NCBI GenBank assembly: GCA_035079385.1
Contig: JAVHKY010000016.1
Span: forward strand, 5,813,501 to 5,877,500
DNA from: Aspidiotus rigidus
Taxonomy: Eukaryota; Arthropoda; Insecta; Hemiptera; Diaspididae
Length of the DNA stretch: 64,000 bases
Direction of reading: 5' to 3'
Below are positions 34,240 to 45,514 of the stretch, piece by piece. Positions within the stretch are counted from its first letter, which is position 1. Each line of letters begins with the position of its first letter. The position numbers and the translations under genes are program-made. The notes beneath the pieces were generated by a model. The model did not search any database and was not told the DNA's origin. It saw nothing but the letters and a program-made list of their open reading frames with translations.

Positions 34240-34389
34240 ATTTATAGTGGCGCTTGATCTGATCGAGCAAAGAAAGCAGCGCAGCGTTTCGTAGGCGGGA
34301 GGGGAACATAGCAGAACAGAGAAGAGAAAATACAAACGGATATTTTCTCTGCTCTGTTTTGCTTGCTTGTTCGTTGCGCCACTATAAAT
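34240..34389. mobile_element. 150-bp MITE-like palindrome
   Basis: ATTTATAGTGGCGC (34240-34253) is perfectly inverted at 34376-34389. Near the middle a near-perfect hairpin pairs AACAGAGAAGAGAAAATA with TATTTTCTCTGCTCTGTT around ~8 bases. The element carries no gene. Confidence 0.65.
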
Positions 34390-35269
34390 CCGCTCTAACA
34401 CACGTACAGTAAGTATATAAATACCAAGCTATACTAGACGAAACCGTGAGACAAAAATGACGACGAGTTGATGACGTCATAGAGAAAAAACGACGACTTC
34501 CCAACGAAGTCGAACGAGAATCGTAGGGAACCTGTTCTATGGGTCAAATTGGTTTTGGTATTGAGAATTTAAAGTCCCTTTACTGTCATAATAATCATTA
34601 AGCCTTGAAAATCGAAATTCTTCCAAGTCCCTTTCCTGTTCTATTTATACATACGTCGACCTTCGTCACTATATAATTTGAAACCTGTATCCTTGACCTT
34701 CATTTTACTAGACCCCAGGCTATACTAAGCCCAACAACAGTCTCCATCAAACTAGGCCTAGGCTATTTCATATTTTTTATACTGCGGACTAATTGTTAAG
34801 CATTTTTTTACATCAAACTTCAAATAATAATATGTTTTGATTTTCTTACCTCAAACAAACGAAATCCCTTCTAACTACTAGCTTATCTAGTCTGAAAAAA
34901 AGACACACCCATCATGATCAAATGTTTTTCCCAAAAGATATAGAATAGCTAATTATTTTTTATCAAAAATTTTTTCCGCGTTTCGACATTTTCATGTCCT
35001 GATTCCAGGATGCACAGACCCGTACAAGACGACCATGTGAGGCCTTATCCCTCTCACTCCAAACTGCTGTCCCGCGAAAATGGGAACTTTGCCCAACTGT
35101 AGGGGCTCGGGAGGATTCTTAGTTATGTCACCAATACGTGAAGAAGGATCTGAATGCTTTGTCTTTACCGGGGATACACCCTCCTCCCCACTTATTTTCT
35201 TGATTCCAAAATTTGTGCCGAGTCTTTAATACGATCTGTATTTTTTGCTACCTTACAGATGTTTTTGAC

Positions 35270-35885
35270 AGGGAAGCTCTTTTGTCGGGAGGTTTTTCGA
35301 AAGAAACGTTCGTCATCCGGACGGCCGGCTAAGCTCAAAGCTCAAAAATTTTCCAAGTCCCCCTCCTATCATATATAGCTTGTGGTCGGGGCCTGTGACA
35401 TCAAAGCTTGATGACGTCATAGGAGAGCCTTGTGACGTCAAAGTTTGATGATATTATAGATCAGTTTTTTTCAGGTTCCCCTATTATTATACATGGCTCC
35501 AAAGTTCGGGCCTGTGACGTGACAATTTGATGACGTCACAATCTGATCATGTTACAGACAAGTTCCCTCCTATTATATATAGCTCCAAAGTTTGGGCCTG
35601 TGACGTCACAATCTGATGATGTTATAGATCAGTTTTTTTCAAGTTCCCCTCCGATATGGCTTTGAAGTCTGGGGCCTGTGACGTCACAATTCGATGACGT
35701 CATAGAAAGTTCCTCTCCTATTGTATATAGATTCAAAGTCCAGGCCTGATATGACGTCACAATTTGATGTCATAGGTCAGCCATGTGACGTCACAATCTA
35801 CATTTTTCAGATCCCACATGCCCCATAAACCAGGTTTCTTGTCACCCCTCGTTCAACTAAGAACCCTTGAGTTTTTGATAAATTT
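35270..35885 (+). repeat. Complete-looking minisatellite-family copy with a TGACGTCA-rich core
   Basis: The left module (GGGAAGCTCTTTTGTCGGG, then CATCCGGACGGCCGGC) at 35275-35335 and the right module (CCCCATAAACCAGGTTTC, CCCCTCGTTCAACTAAGAA) at 35815-35880 bracket five or so ~100-bp units. Each unit has a core piece (CCTATTATATATAGCTCCAA) plus GGCCTGTGACGTCACAA and usually TTGATGACGTCA. Confidence 0.7.
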
Positions 35886-36009
35886 CAGAGGTTTAGATAT
35901 GGGAATACCAAGGTAAATCTAAGTTAGGCTTCTGGCAAAGCGTGAGAAGCACTCTTTTAACGCCCTAATTTAGGGACTCACAAAGCGAGCACTGAACAGC
36001 TATAGATGT

Positions 36010-36420
36010 GTGAATTGGAAAACTTTCGAGCTCGGGACTTGGTTGCATTCGGAAAATTCTGATGTCACTGCCATAATTATAATTATTATACGTGCACATG
36101 GATAAAAGGATTTGGAACTCCGGGAAATATACATGAGGAGCGGGATTTGGAAAATATCAAGCTTTGAACTCTTACGGAGAAAGGACTCGAGAAACTTTTG
36201 AACTCTAAACCCCTATAGATACGGGACTTGGGAACATTTCACGTCTGAGCCATACGAGGAAAGAGACGTGAAAGATTTCAGCCTGGGAAAAACTAGGCTA
36301 TGAACTCCTCTGGAAATGAGACGTGAACAAATTTTATACGAGGACTGAGACTTGAAGGTGTCAAGATCTAAACCGTGCTGGAAGTGGAACTTAAGGAAAT
36401 TTCGTTTACTAAGTCAAAAC
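36010..36420. repeat. Highly decayed ~55-bp repeats
   Basis: Seven or so loose units of the form GGGACTTGG-AAAA-TTT...GAACTC...GGA follow each other (for example GGGATTTGGAAAATATCAAG, ACGGGACTTGGGAACATTT). They look like old relatives of the minisatellite core. Confidence 0.4.
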
Positions 36421-39411
36421 CTTATTCACCATGCACATCTCCACTGATTCTGTTTTCTTCAATTAAAGCTGTTCATGACAACAGATTTTTCTAAATCTTG
36501 AAAGGGGCCCCGTCCGCCTTCAAACCACGATTCACTGGGAGGACGACCCAGACTGGACTTTCTCCCTTTCTCCGTTGTCCTCTCCCTTGAACCTACCTAG
36601 TCAAGAATGGGTGAAAATTAGCCGAGTAGCCCAGGATATATTGAAAGGAGGAAAAAAGGCTGTTTTATCTATTTTGATGCAATAAATTATCTCTATTTCC
36701 TACTTTTTGCTTTGATAGTGGTAAGATTGCTACATAATTCGTGAAGAGGGAAGAATTTCGTCATTCTCTACACTCCGTCATGCTAGATCACTTGTTAGAA
36801 AGTCTTGGGTCCAAAGAGCTCCTCGTTCTCTCTTAGCAGCTAAAATACCCTTGAGAAGATAAACGGGTATAACAAATATACGGGGCGGGGAAAATAACAG
36901 AGTACCTGAACGAACAATTTCTTCCCACAATTCGATCTTGTTAGATAATTTTCAAGCTCATATGTAATTTCGCACTCGATTACCCCAAATGAGGGAAAAA
37001 TGTAAGCATCGAAAAGTTCACCGCATATACATTTTCTTGTCTTCATTAAATTTTACGCTTGTAACTTAATGAGTATAGGCCTAATTCTAGGAAGCAATAA
37101 TGCACTACTCATCCATTTTATTGTTACTATTATGCAGTTTAACCATCTGTACTACATTCATTCCTACAGTAGGTATAGACTATCTTCCTATGCTGCGTTG
37201 CAGTCATTTAGATTTTTACGCATTGCTTTATCTTACGAAGAAAAAAAAAAAATGATATCGATATCATCTCGTGTCCGGATGTGGCGTGGGCGTATTGAAA
37301 AAAAAATATTACATAGCGCGTGGCTTCTTATTAGAACTGTGGATGCACGAATATTTTACACAACGATAGTTTATTGTACCCCCAATACAAAAACGTCGCA
37401 TTCATGTCGGACAGGTGTCATTGTATCTTATATACAGCCTCATCATTTGTACATCATTTTCCCTCTTTTTTGTTTCATGACACCTTTTGAAATAACAGGC
37501 GATCTAGTTTTAATCGATTCATGTAGAATTAAAATTTTACCACCATCGATGAATAAACTTACCTCATAAACGCGCGAGGACCAAACATGAAGCTATTTAT
37601 GGGGACCAGCTTTTTATCGAATTTTTCGCGGTTGAAATCAAGGATTGCACACACCAACAGTTTCCCTATCTTGCTATTTTCCTGTAAAAATATGAAAATG
37701 GTCGTATGAACAAAATTATTCAACGAACAAAACAGAAAAATCGATTCTTACTACGATTATAATAAAATAATAAATAAAATGGGGTCTTTGACTGTTGGTG
37801 ACGAAGTACAACAGTAAATAAACAAGAGATCAGGTGAGCTTGAGCAGATCCGAGCACATGATTTTTAATTTAGAGCCGGAGTGATTGTGTACATCAATGG
37901 TTGGACATTGTTTAAAAGCTTAAACAAAGATCTAAGAGTTCAGACTACAGCTTTCAGTTCGGAAAAAGAGAACATATAGGTCACTGTTTACATCTACTTG
38001 CGAAGCCATCGAGGTCAGATTTAACGTAATCGTCTAAAAATCGCGAATTTTCCCCTCTCATTGCTCTAAATGCAATATGATCCGGAATTTTCCCTATTAT
38101 TTTTTGCTGCAGGCTGCATTCAAAAGAAAGGTGTCGAAACGTTTGGCCGTCTCTGCAAATCTATTACCACATAACTGCATCCACCCTTTTATTGAACAAG
38201 CCGAAATCCCGCGCCTTCGGCGCGTACTACCAATTTTATTTTTAACTCATACCATAAATTAATTTCCAAATACATTAATACCATGTGCCACTTGTACCGC
38301 GTAAATTGAAGAAAAAAATCGTATTACACATCAAAGAAAGAAGACGTTATTCCAATCCGTATGGAAATCAGTATCATCCATTTTACTCACTATCATGAAT
38401 AAGGCATCTTACACCTTTACTGCCTATTTTGCACCGTACAAGTTTCATCCGTAGACCCGCTCATCTTCTACGTCCAATTTTTAAATCTCGGTGCTCACTA
38501 AATATAATCACTAATCGATGCCTCGCCGTATGAAAAACCATTTCATTACTGAGAAGAATCTTTCCTTCCTCCACCAAGTTGGTTTTTCACCTCTTCAGTA
38601 AATTCTGCTGCAAAAATTGGTGTCATACCTCAATTTGAACGCAAAATACGTTTTAACACGGAACCAAACAGCCAATAGTGCAAAGTAATAACCCAAAATA
38701 GAAGATGTTGAGAAGAATTTATTATTTTATCCGATATTCTGTGTTTTTTTTTAATCCACAAAATTTCACTCTTATAGTTCATTAAAGGATAGGCCTGTGT
38801 ACCTATGTTTCCTTAGTTGACTTGCACATACGAACATACTCGTTTTTCTCTTTTTCTCTCTTGACCTACATTCCTAATTCACCAACTTACTATACGTCAT
38901 ATAGTCCAAATATTCCCCAATTCTATATCTCTCGTACTCTTACTATCCCGTCCTGCCCATATCCCAACGCAGAAATTTGCCCGTTCACACATCTTTCATG
39001 TGTGTAATTGTTCATGAGTCATGATCACTCATCTAATATAATCTAAACGTAATCTCTGACCAATGCCACAAACCCATTGATTTTAGAAAGCTCTATTCTT
39101 CTTCTATCAACTTGGTATTTTCTCTCTTTTGTAAGATTCTGTAGCAAAACACATAGCGAATCGCAGTGGTGTAGTTCGTCAATAAAATCAAATCATTCAA
39201 ATATTCTTAGCACGAGTATGAACAAGAAAAAGTCATCACAGAAATAATTAACAACTTATGTTGCCACTCATTCATTTCATAACACTGCCTCTGGCTATGC
39301 GCATCAACTATCAAAACTCTGTGGGTCGCGGCATCAGCTGTGACATTCACTGACCAACTACAATTATCGGAACTCATAATGAGTGAGTGAGGTGTAAGTA
39401 GAGCACTGATA
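36421..39411. other. Gene-free stretch
   Basis: The longest frame (37069-37569, plus, 166 codons) has no recognisable domain, biased composition and no splice context; it is treated as chance. Confidence 0.4.
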
Positions 39412-39465
39412 TTGAAAAAGGGTTTTTCAATTGTACAAATCTACTTTATTAGTTGCTTTTACAAT

Positions 39466-39500
39466 AGTACTTTCGGGTGTTATCCCATAATCAGTAGTGT
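39466..39500 (-). ncRNA. Hammerhead-ribozyme-like motif, PLE3 left repeat
   Basis: On the minus (element sense) strand the arm reads CTGATTA, a GGG/CCC hairpin, then GAAA followed by GTAC. This is the order of a hammerhead core (CUGANGA, stem II, GAAA) with one deviation, U for the conserved G at the sixth core position. Hammerheads are established in PLE terminal repeats. The deviation suggests the copy is inactive; stems I and III were not verified. Confidence 0.45.
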
Positions 39501-39725
39501 CGCAACTGGAGAACAAGGCCTCAACCATGAGTTTTTATAGTATAACACTGTGATCTTATTGGCTATAACAATGCTGTGTTGTGATTGGTTCACTTCTTAG
39601 AAACTTATTCTTACAATAATATGACATTGTGTTTTTATTGGCTAAAACATACTGCTTCGTGATTGGTTCAATCTATTGCCCCAAATGCTGCTTTTCTATT
39701 GGCTACCTGGATTCCTGCCGTCTCA

Positions 39726-40765
39726 TTAGTTGGTTCCGTTCTTCTTCTCTCGTCCAATCACCAGGCCGAACAATTTTTCGCTGTCAAACGTGATTACATT
39801 GTTCAAGAGGCAGGCTTTCTTCCTCTTGGCTTTTGCAATCTCCATCTGTTCCCAGAGTTTTCTTCTCTTTGTGCGATTCTCTACGTGTATGACTTCAATT
39901 ATTCCCTCTCCATCGTGGTTTTCCTCGTTACAGTGTTTCCCAAACAGTGACTTGCCATCTTCTTTCTCCCTCGACGTTTTGTGCTCCTTTCTCCTGATCT
40001 CAAACTTTCTCCCAGTCTCACCGATATAGATCCCCTCGCACTGTTCACAACTGAGCTTGTACACTCCGCTCAAGCTTTCCTTGTCCTTTTGTTCCGACTG
40101 GTCATTGCTGATTCTCTTCACCATGGGTTGGTTATTCTGGATACCCACATTCACATCGTAGCCATTGAACGCCTTTATCACCTTGTTTGTGTACTTTCCT
40201 ATATATGGTATCGATCCGGAGTACTTTCTCACTATGCTATCATGGGTTCCTTTCTTTGTTTCCATTTTCCCAAAGACTCCATCCACTACGCCCCTATGGT
40301 AGCCATTGGCCTCTGCGATCTGCTTTACTATCTCGATCCTTTTCCTCTTCTCTTCTCTTCGTTGTTCTTGAGAGTAGAAATTGCATGATAGCAGTAGTTC
40401 TGGATTGGTGGTGGTAGGAGTCATTTGGGATGATGGTGTCACTATGCATCGGCTTCCTGTAGATCTTGTATTCTATTCTATTGTTCTCCATTGTGAGTGT
40501 AAGGTCCAAATAGTTGATGGTCTCATTGCCTTTTTCCACTGTGAATTTGATGCTCTCATTCATCGCGTTCATTTCTTAAAGGAATAGATCCACCTGTCTA
40601 TCAGTGCCTGACCACACAATTAGGATATCATCTACATATCTGGCCCAGTGTTTGATCGAGTTTCTGAACTTGCTGCCCTTCAATATCTTGTTTTCCATAT
40701 CATTCATGAATATCTCCGCCAGTATTGGTGACTGCGGTGATCCCATCGCAAGTCCCCTTTCCTGG
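39726..40765 (-). pseudogene. PLE3 RT palm-thumb and GIY-YIG endonuclease, 5'-truncated, frameshifted
   Basis: Reading from the right arm: MGSPQSPILAEIFMNDM (RT), HWARYVDDILIVWSG (catalytic YxDD), a stop near 40577, then ETINYLDLTLTMENN and IYRKPMHSDTIIPNDSYHH. A frameshift near 40380 leads into the region ending in SGVYKLSCEQCEGIYIG, ETGRKFEIRRKEHK and a Lys/Arg-rich tail ending at 39726. The GIY-YIG core, catalytic Arg and C-x2-C pair are intact. The N-terminal half of the RT is missing because the right arm begins there. Confidence 0.87.
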
Positions 40766-40839
40766 CTCGTTCCAATAAGATCACAGTGTTATACTATAAA
40801 AACTCATGGTTAAGGCCTTGTTCTCCAGTTGCGACACAA

Positions 40840-40868
40840 CTGATTATGGGATAACACCCGAAAGTACT
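40840..40868 (+). ncRNA. Hammerhead-ribozyme-like motif, PLE3 right repeat
   Basis: This is the inverted duplicate of the motif in the left arm, with the same CTGATTA deviation, the same GGG/CCC hairpin and GAAAGTAC. The shared deviation means it predates the inverted duplication or is normal for this family. Confidence 0.45.
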
Positions 40869-40922
40869 ATTGTAAAAGCAACTAATAAAGTAGATTTGTA
40901 CAATTGAAAAAACCCTTTTCAA

Positions 40923-41956
40923 GACTAACTACAAACTTCCCCACATAGAATCTTTTCCCAGCCCTAGTCGTCTCCCAACTATGATGCACGCTGTGGATAA
41001 GCTTCAGTCACCCACGTCACAAATTCCCATTCACCCGACCCCCCCGCGTGCCCATCATATAGCACACTACACCAACAATTTTTTTCAACGATCAACTTTT
41101 TTTGTGAGTTCTGTAATATCGCTGTAATATCTCCTTCAACAAACCCAAAACCTTCGCCAACAACCAACATTTCCAAGATTTCACCATCTCTGCTTCAGTT
41201 AAAAGAAATCACGCCTTCTCGCTTATTTTACTCCCCCTCCCCCCGCCTGTCAAATATACCTTCTCAAAAATTTTACAATGAATTTATCTATCCTCGTGAG
41301 TTCTTTCCACTGACCCAATATTGAAATAACACCTTTTCTAATCGATTCAAATTTCTGCATCCTTTAGCATACGTCACCCGCGATTGACTTGAACCATTTG
41401 ATGACTTGAGTCTATCCTCTGCCACCTTTACCTTCCAACAAAAACTTGAAGCTTGACAATCAATCAACTATTTTTCAATGTCTTCGTCTAACTTCGACCA
41501 TCCCCAAAAATAAACCATAGTAAATGAATTACGCAAACACCTTAATGGTATTTTCCCAAGAAATATTTGGAATCACAATGCCAAAAAAATTCTCAGCTCC
41601 ACAAAATAATTTTTGTTTTCCAAAATTCTACTGGCTCTGCTTTAGGTACACGCGATTGTCTTTTCTCCACCTTCTGAACCTCAAAAACTTCAGAATTGAT
41701 CATCTATTCTCATACGTACGGATACCTCGAACTTCTTTTGGCAGACTTTATACTTAAAAATCGTTCTTCCTCAAATATACTTTCAAACCACCGTTCTCAG
41801 AAATTTTCTCAGGTCCACAAATCTCTTTAACCTGCTGAAATCCCAAGTAAATTTTGGTCCGTAAAATCTCTTCTCCTTACAGGTCATGCCTCTACTGTGA
41901 CTGACGGACATTCCCAAATTTCTCTATTTCCAACATTTATGCATTTCAATTGGAAA
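40923..41956. other. Gene-free stretch between PLE3 and FB2
   Basis: Pyrimidine-rich sequence without coding signal. Confidence 0.45.
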
Positions 41957-42559
41957 GGTTCTAGCCGGTTAAGGGGGGAAAATGGCCTTGGTCGGAAAAT
42001 GTTTCAAATGTCCGTCAAAATGTTGTCCCCAATGAGAAAACTCGAAATCCAAAAAATTACACCCATCCGCTCACCCACATGGGCTTCAGAGTAATTTTCA
42101 AGTCTAAAATCCAAATGGCTGTATCTCAGGCAATAATGATCGCACAGCGATGAAACTTGGGGACATTTTAGTATACCTGAACGTTCATCCATGGTATTAA
42201 AAAAAAAAAAAAAAAAAAAAAAAACATTCATATTTTCCCTAGTTTCTAGCAATAACAAAACTTCAAACACGAATTGAAAAAAAATTGTGGAGGAGGCACC
42301 TCGGGAGAATCATTCATTTGAAGCGCCATACCCTCTACTACAACATACATGAGTACCATAGTCCTCGGTGAGGTGGAACATTCCCAAAAAAACCAATATT
42401 TAATGAATTTTTGTGATTTTTCCATGAATAGCGGGGTAAAGTATGACTGCTGCCGCAATAGACCGCGAGAAATCAATGGTCAATGTTCGAGGTGCAAAAT
42501 ACACACTCCTCCATGAGATGAAATGGGAATGTTGATAGACCAAAAATATATTTTTAGTA

Positions 42560-43440
42560 TTTCGTTTATCGATTTGGTCAATTCTTATGTAAACACATCC
42601 ACCGATTAGGTGGAGTACGTTAGATTGAGACAAATAGTTGAAAAATTCTCCAGTCGCTGGAACAGTCTGAAAATAGTAGAGAAGTGAGAAAATCCACGGT
42701 TTCAACCTGGAAAACTGCGATTCTTCATATTTCATTCATCAAATAAGTCAGTTCTTACGTAAACATGTCCGCCGAGTGTGAAAAAAATTGTCGAAAAATT
42801 CTCCAGTCGCTGGAACATTTTGGAAATGACAAATAATGGAGGATATTCACTTTCTCACCCTGGAGGACCGTGAGTTTTCATATTTCATTCATCAAATCTT
42901 ACATAAACATGTCCGCCAAGTTTGAAAAAAAAAGGTCAAAAAATTCTCCAGTCGCTGGAGGTGATTTTTCATATTGTTTATCTATAAGGTCAATTCTTAT
43001 GTAAATACATCCGCCGAGTTGGAAAAAAATAGTCAATAAATTCTCCAGTCGCTGGAACGATCTAGAAATAGTACCAAATCCAGAACATCCACCTTTTTCA
43101 ACATGGAGAGCCCTGATTTTTGGTATGTTGTTTATCAAGAAGGTCAAATCTTATGTTAATACTTCCGCCGAGTTTGGAAAAAATAGTCAATAAATTCTCC
43201 AGTTGCTGGAATAGTCTAAAAATGAAAAATTGAAAATATCTACTTTTTGAACTTGGAGAATCGTGATTTTTTATATACTATTAACTTATCAATAAGTTCA
43301 ATTATTGTTAAGTAAACACATCTCTATTTTGAAAAAAATAGTGAGTAAATTCTCCAGACGCTCAGATGATCGATTCTTATAAGAACACTTACGCCAAGTT
43401 TAAAAAATATTGAGAAAAATTCTCCAGTCGTTGGGACGCT
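42560..43440 (+). repeat. ~153-bp tandem repeats, FB2 left half
   Basis: Units share AAATTCTCCAGTCGCTGGAA and a later TCTTATGTAAACA(C/T)(A/G)TCCGCCG. Copies lie near 42650, 42804, 42950, 43046, 43199, 43355 and 43424; two spacings are short, showing internal deletions. Confidence 0.85.
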
Positions 43441-43909
43441 CTGGAAGTATTAAAAATTCAAGGGTACACACCCGCCACTATAATTCATGTGTTACTTTTC
43501 TCCCCTCGATTCGCCGCGGTACAAATTGTGTTACTGGTATAGTCGGTTCCACGTAAGACCAGCAAAAACCTGTGGACGATGCGGTATCGCAGGGGAAGAG
43601 GGAAGTCCGAAATTCACACCAAACGCTTAGCGCAGGCGTCTGTGATTGGTTGTAAGAACGACGCGTGGAAGATTTTTCAGTGTGGTCTGCCCGTAGGTTT
43701 TTGCTGGTCTTACGTGGCCTCCTTTGTATGCTCATGAATTCCAATATTAGAAGCATTGTCACCTCAACTCGAGAGAGGATTCCTGCACTTCATGCAAGTG
43801 CACGGCTCCTAGTAACACAGTTTGTACCACTACGACTTCAGGGGAATAAAAATAAAAATTCTACACTTCAAAGTGAATCTTAGGGATGGGTGTGTATCCT
43901 TGGTTTTTT

Positions 43910-44930
43910 AATATTTCCAGAACGTCCTAGCGACTGGAGAATTTATTGAGTATTTTTATCCAACTCGTAAGACGTATTAACATAAGATTTGACCTAATTG
44001 ATAAACAACATACCAAAAATCAGGGTTCCCCATATTGAAAAAGTGGATTTTCTGGACTTGGTACTATTTCTAGACCGTTTCAGCCACTGGAGAATTTTTT
44101 GATTATTTTTTCCCGACTCGGCGGATATAATTATTTACATAAGATTTGACGTAATTGATGAACATAATACCAAAAATCACGGTCCTCCAGGGCAAGAAAA
44201 TGGATTTTCTCGATTATGTGTCATTTCCATAGCGTTCCAGGGGCTGGAGAATTTTTTGACTATTTTTTTCCAACTCGGTGGACGTATTTACATTATGATC
44301 GACCTAATTAATGAACAAAATACCAAAACTCATGGTCCTCCAGGGTGAAAAAGTGGATTATCTCGATTTTTTGTCATTTCCAGAACGTTCCAGCGTTTGC
44401 AGAATTTTTGGCTACTCTTTTCGAACTCGGTGGATGTGTTTACATGAGAACTGACCTATTTGATGAATGAAATACCTACACTCACGGCCCTCCAGTGTGA
44501 AAAAGTGTATTTTCTCGATTATTTGTCATGTCCAGAAGGTTCCAGCGGCTGGAGAATTTTTTGACTATTTTTTCCGAACTTGGCGGACACGTTTATGTGA
44601 GATTTGACCTATTTGATGAATGAAATATGAAAACTCACGGTCCTCCAGGGTGAAAAAGTGAATTTTCTCGATTATTTGTCATTTCCAGAACGTTCCAGCG
44701 ACTGGAGAATTTTTTGACTATCTTTTTCAAACTCGACGGGCATGTTTACTTGAGCATTGACCCATTTGATGAATGAAATATCAAAACTCATGGTCCTCCA
44801 GGGTGAAAAAGTGAATTTTCTCGATTATTTGTCATTTCCAAAATGTTCCAGCGACTGGAGAATTTTTTGACCATTTTTTTCACACTCGGCGGACATGTTT
44901 ACGTAAACTGACCAAAAAAATACTAAAAAT
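43910..44930 (-). repeat. ~153-bp tandem repeats, FB2 right half (inverted)
   Basis: About seven units carry CCAGCGACTGGAGAATTTTT, the reverse complement of the left-half signature, with spacing near 153 bp. The last two or three (44540-44900) are close to identical, which points to recent homogenisation. Confidence 0.85.
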
Positions 44931-45514
44931 ATATTTTTGGTCTATCAACATTCCCATTTCATCCTAGGGAGGAGTGCCTATTTTTCAGTTCGAACATTGA
45001 CTATTGATTTCTCGCGGTCTATTGCGGCAGCGGTCATACTTTACCCCGCTATTCATGGAAAAATCACAAAAATTCATTAAATATTGATTTTTTTGGGAAT
45101 GTTCCACCTCACCGAGGACTATGGTACTCATGTATGTTGTAGTAGAGGGTATGGCGCTTCAAATGAATGCTTCTCCCCAGGTGCCTGCCCCTCCGATTTT
45201 TTTTAAAATTCGAGTTTGAAGTTTTGTTATTGCTAGAAACTAGGGAAAATATGAATGATTTTGTTTGAAAAAAATACCATGGGTGAACGTTCAGATATAC
45301 TAAAATGTCCCCAAGTGTCATCGCCGTGCGATCATTATTGCCTGAGATACAGTCATTTGGATTTTAGGCCTGAAAATGACTTGCAGCCCATGTGTGTGAG
45401 CGGATGGGTCCAATTTTTTGGATTTCGAGTTTTCTCATTGGGGACAACATTTTGACGGACATTTGAAACATTTTCCGACCAAGGCCATTTTCCCCCTCTT
45501 ACCCGGCTAGGGCC

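Larger units (their letters stand above)
39412..40922 (-). mobile_element. Penelope-like element PLE3 between 151-bp inverted repeats
   Basis: An RT/GIY-YIG fragment lies between arms 39412-39562 and 40772-40922, which are nearly identical in inverted orientation. This is a known PLE arrangement in which a copy of the terminal repeat sits inverted at the 5' end. Between the left arm and the coding part (39562-39760) are at least five ATTGG boxes (inverted CCAAT) in a loosely tandem layout. The family differs from PLE1 and PLE2. No convincing target duplication was seen. Confidence 0.88.
41957..45514. mobile_element. Foldback-like element FB2, 3.56 kb, mirrored tandem repeats
   Basis: Left end GGTTCTAGCCGGTTAAGG (41957) pairs with right end TTACCCGGCTAGGGCC (45514). 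The inverted match continues for several hundred bases, including TGTCCCCAATGAGAAAACTC on the left and its complement near 45430. Inside, a ~153-bp tandem repeat lies in one orientation on the left and the opposite on the right, with a central segment that is itself partly inverted (about 43519-43600 against 43675-43830, GGTACAAA...GTGTTACT). No coding region is seen. It is unrelated in sequence to FB1 but has the same architecture. The target duplication is unclear. Confidence 0.8.

Noticed and set aside
37069..37569. Plus-strand frame of 166 codons
   Set aside because: Composition is Ile/Ser/Tyr-rich with no domain, no repeats of codon bias and no neighbouring exon; judged chance.
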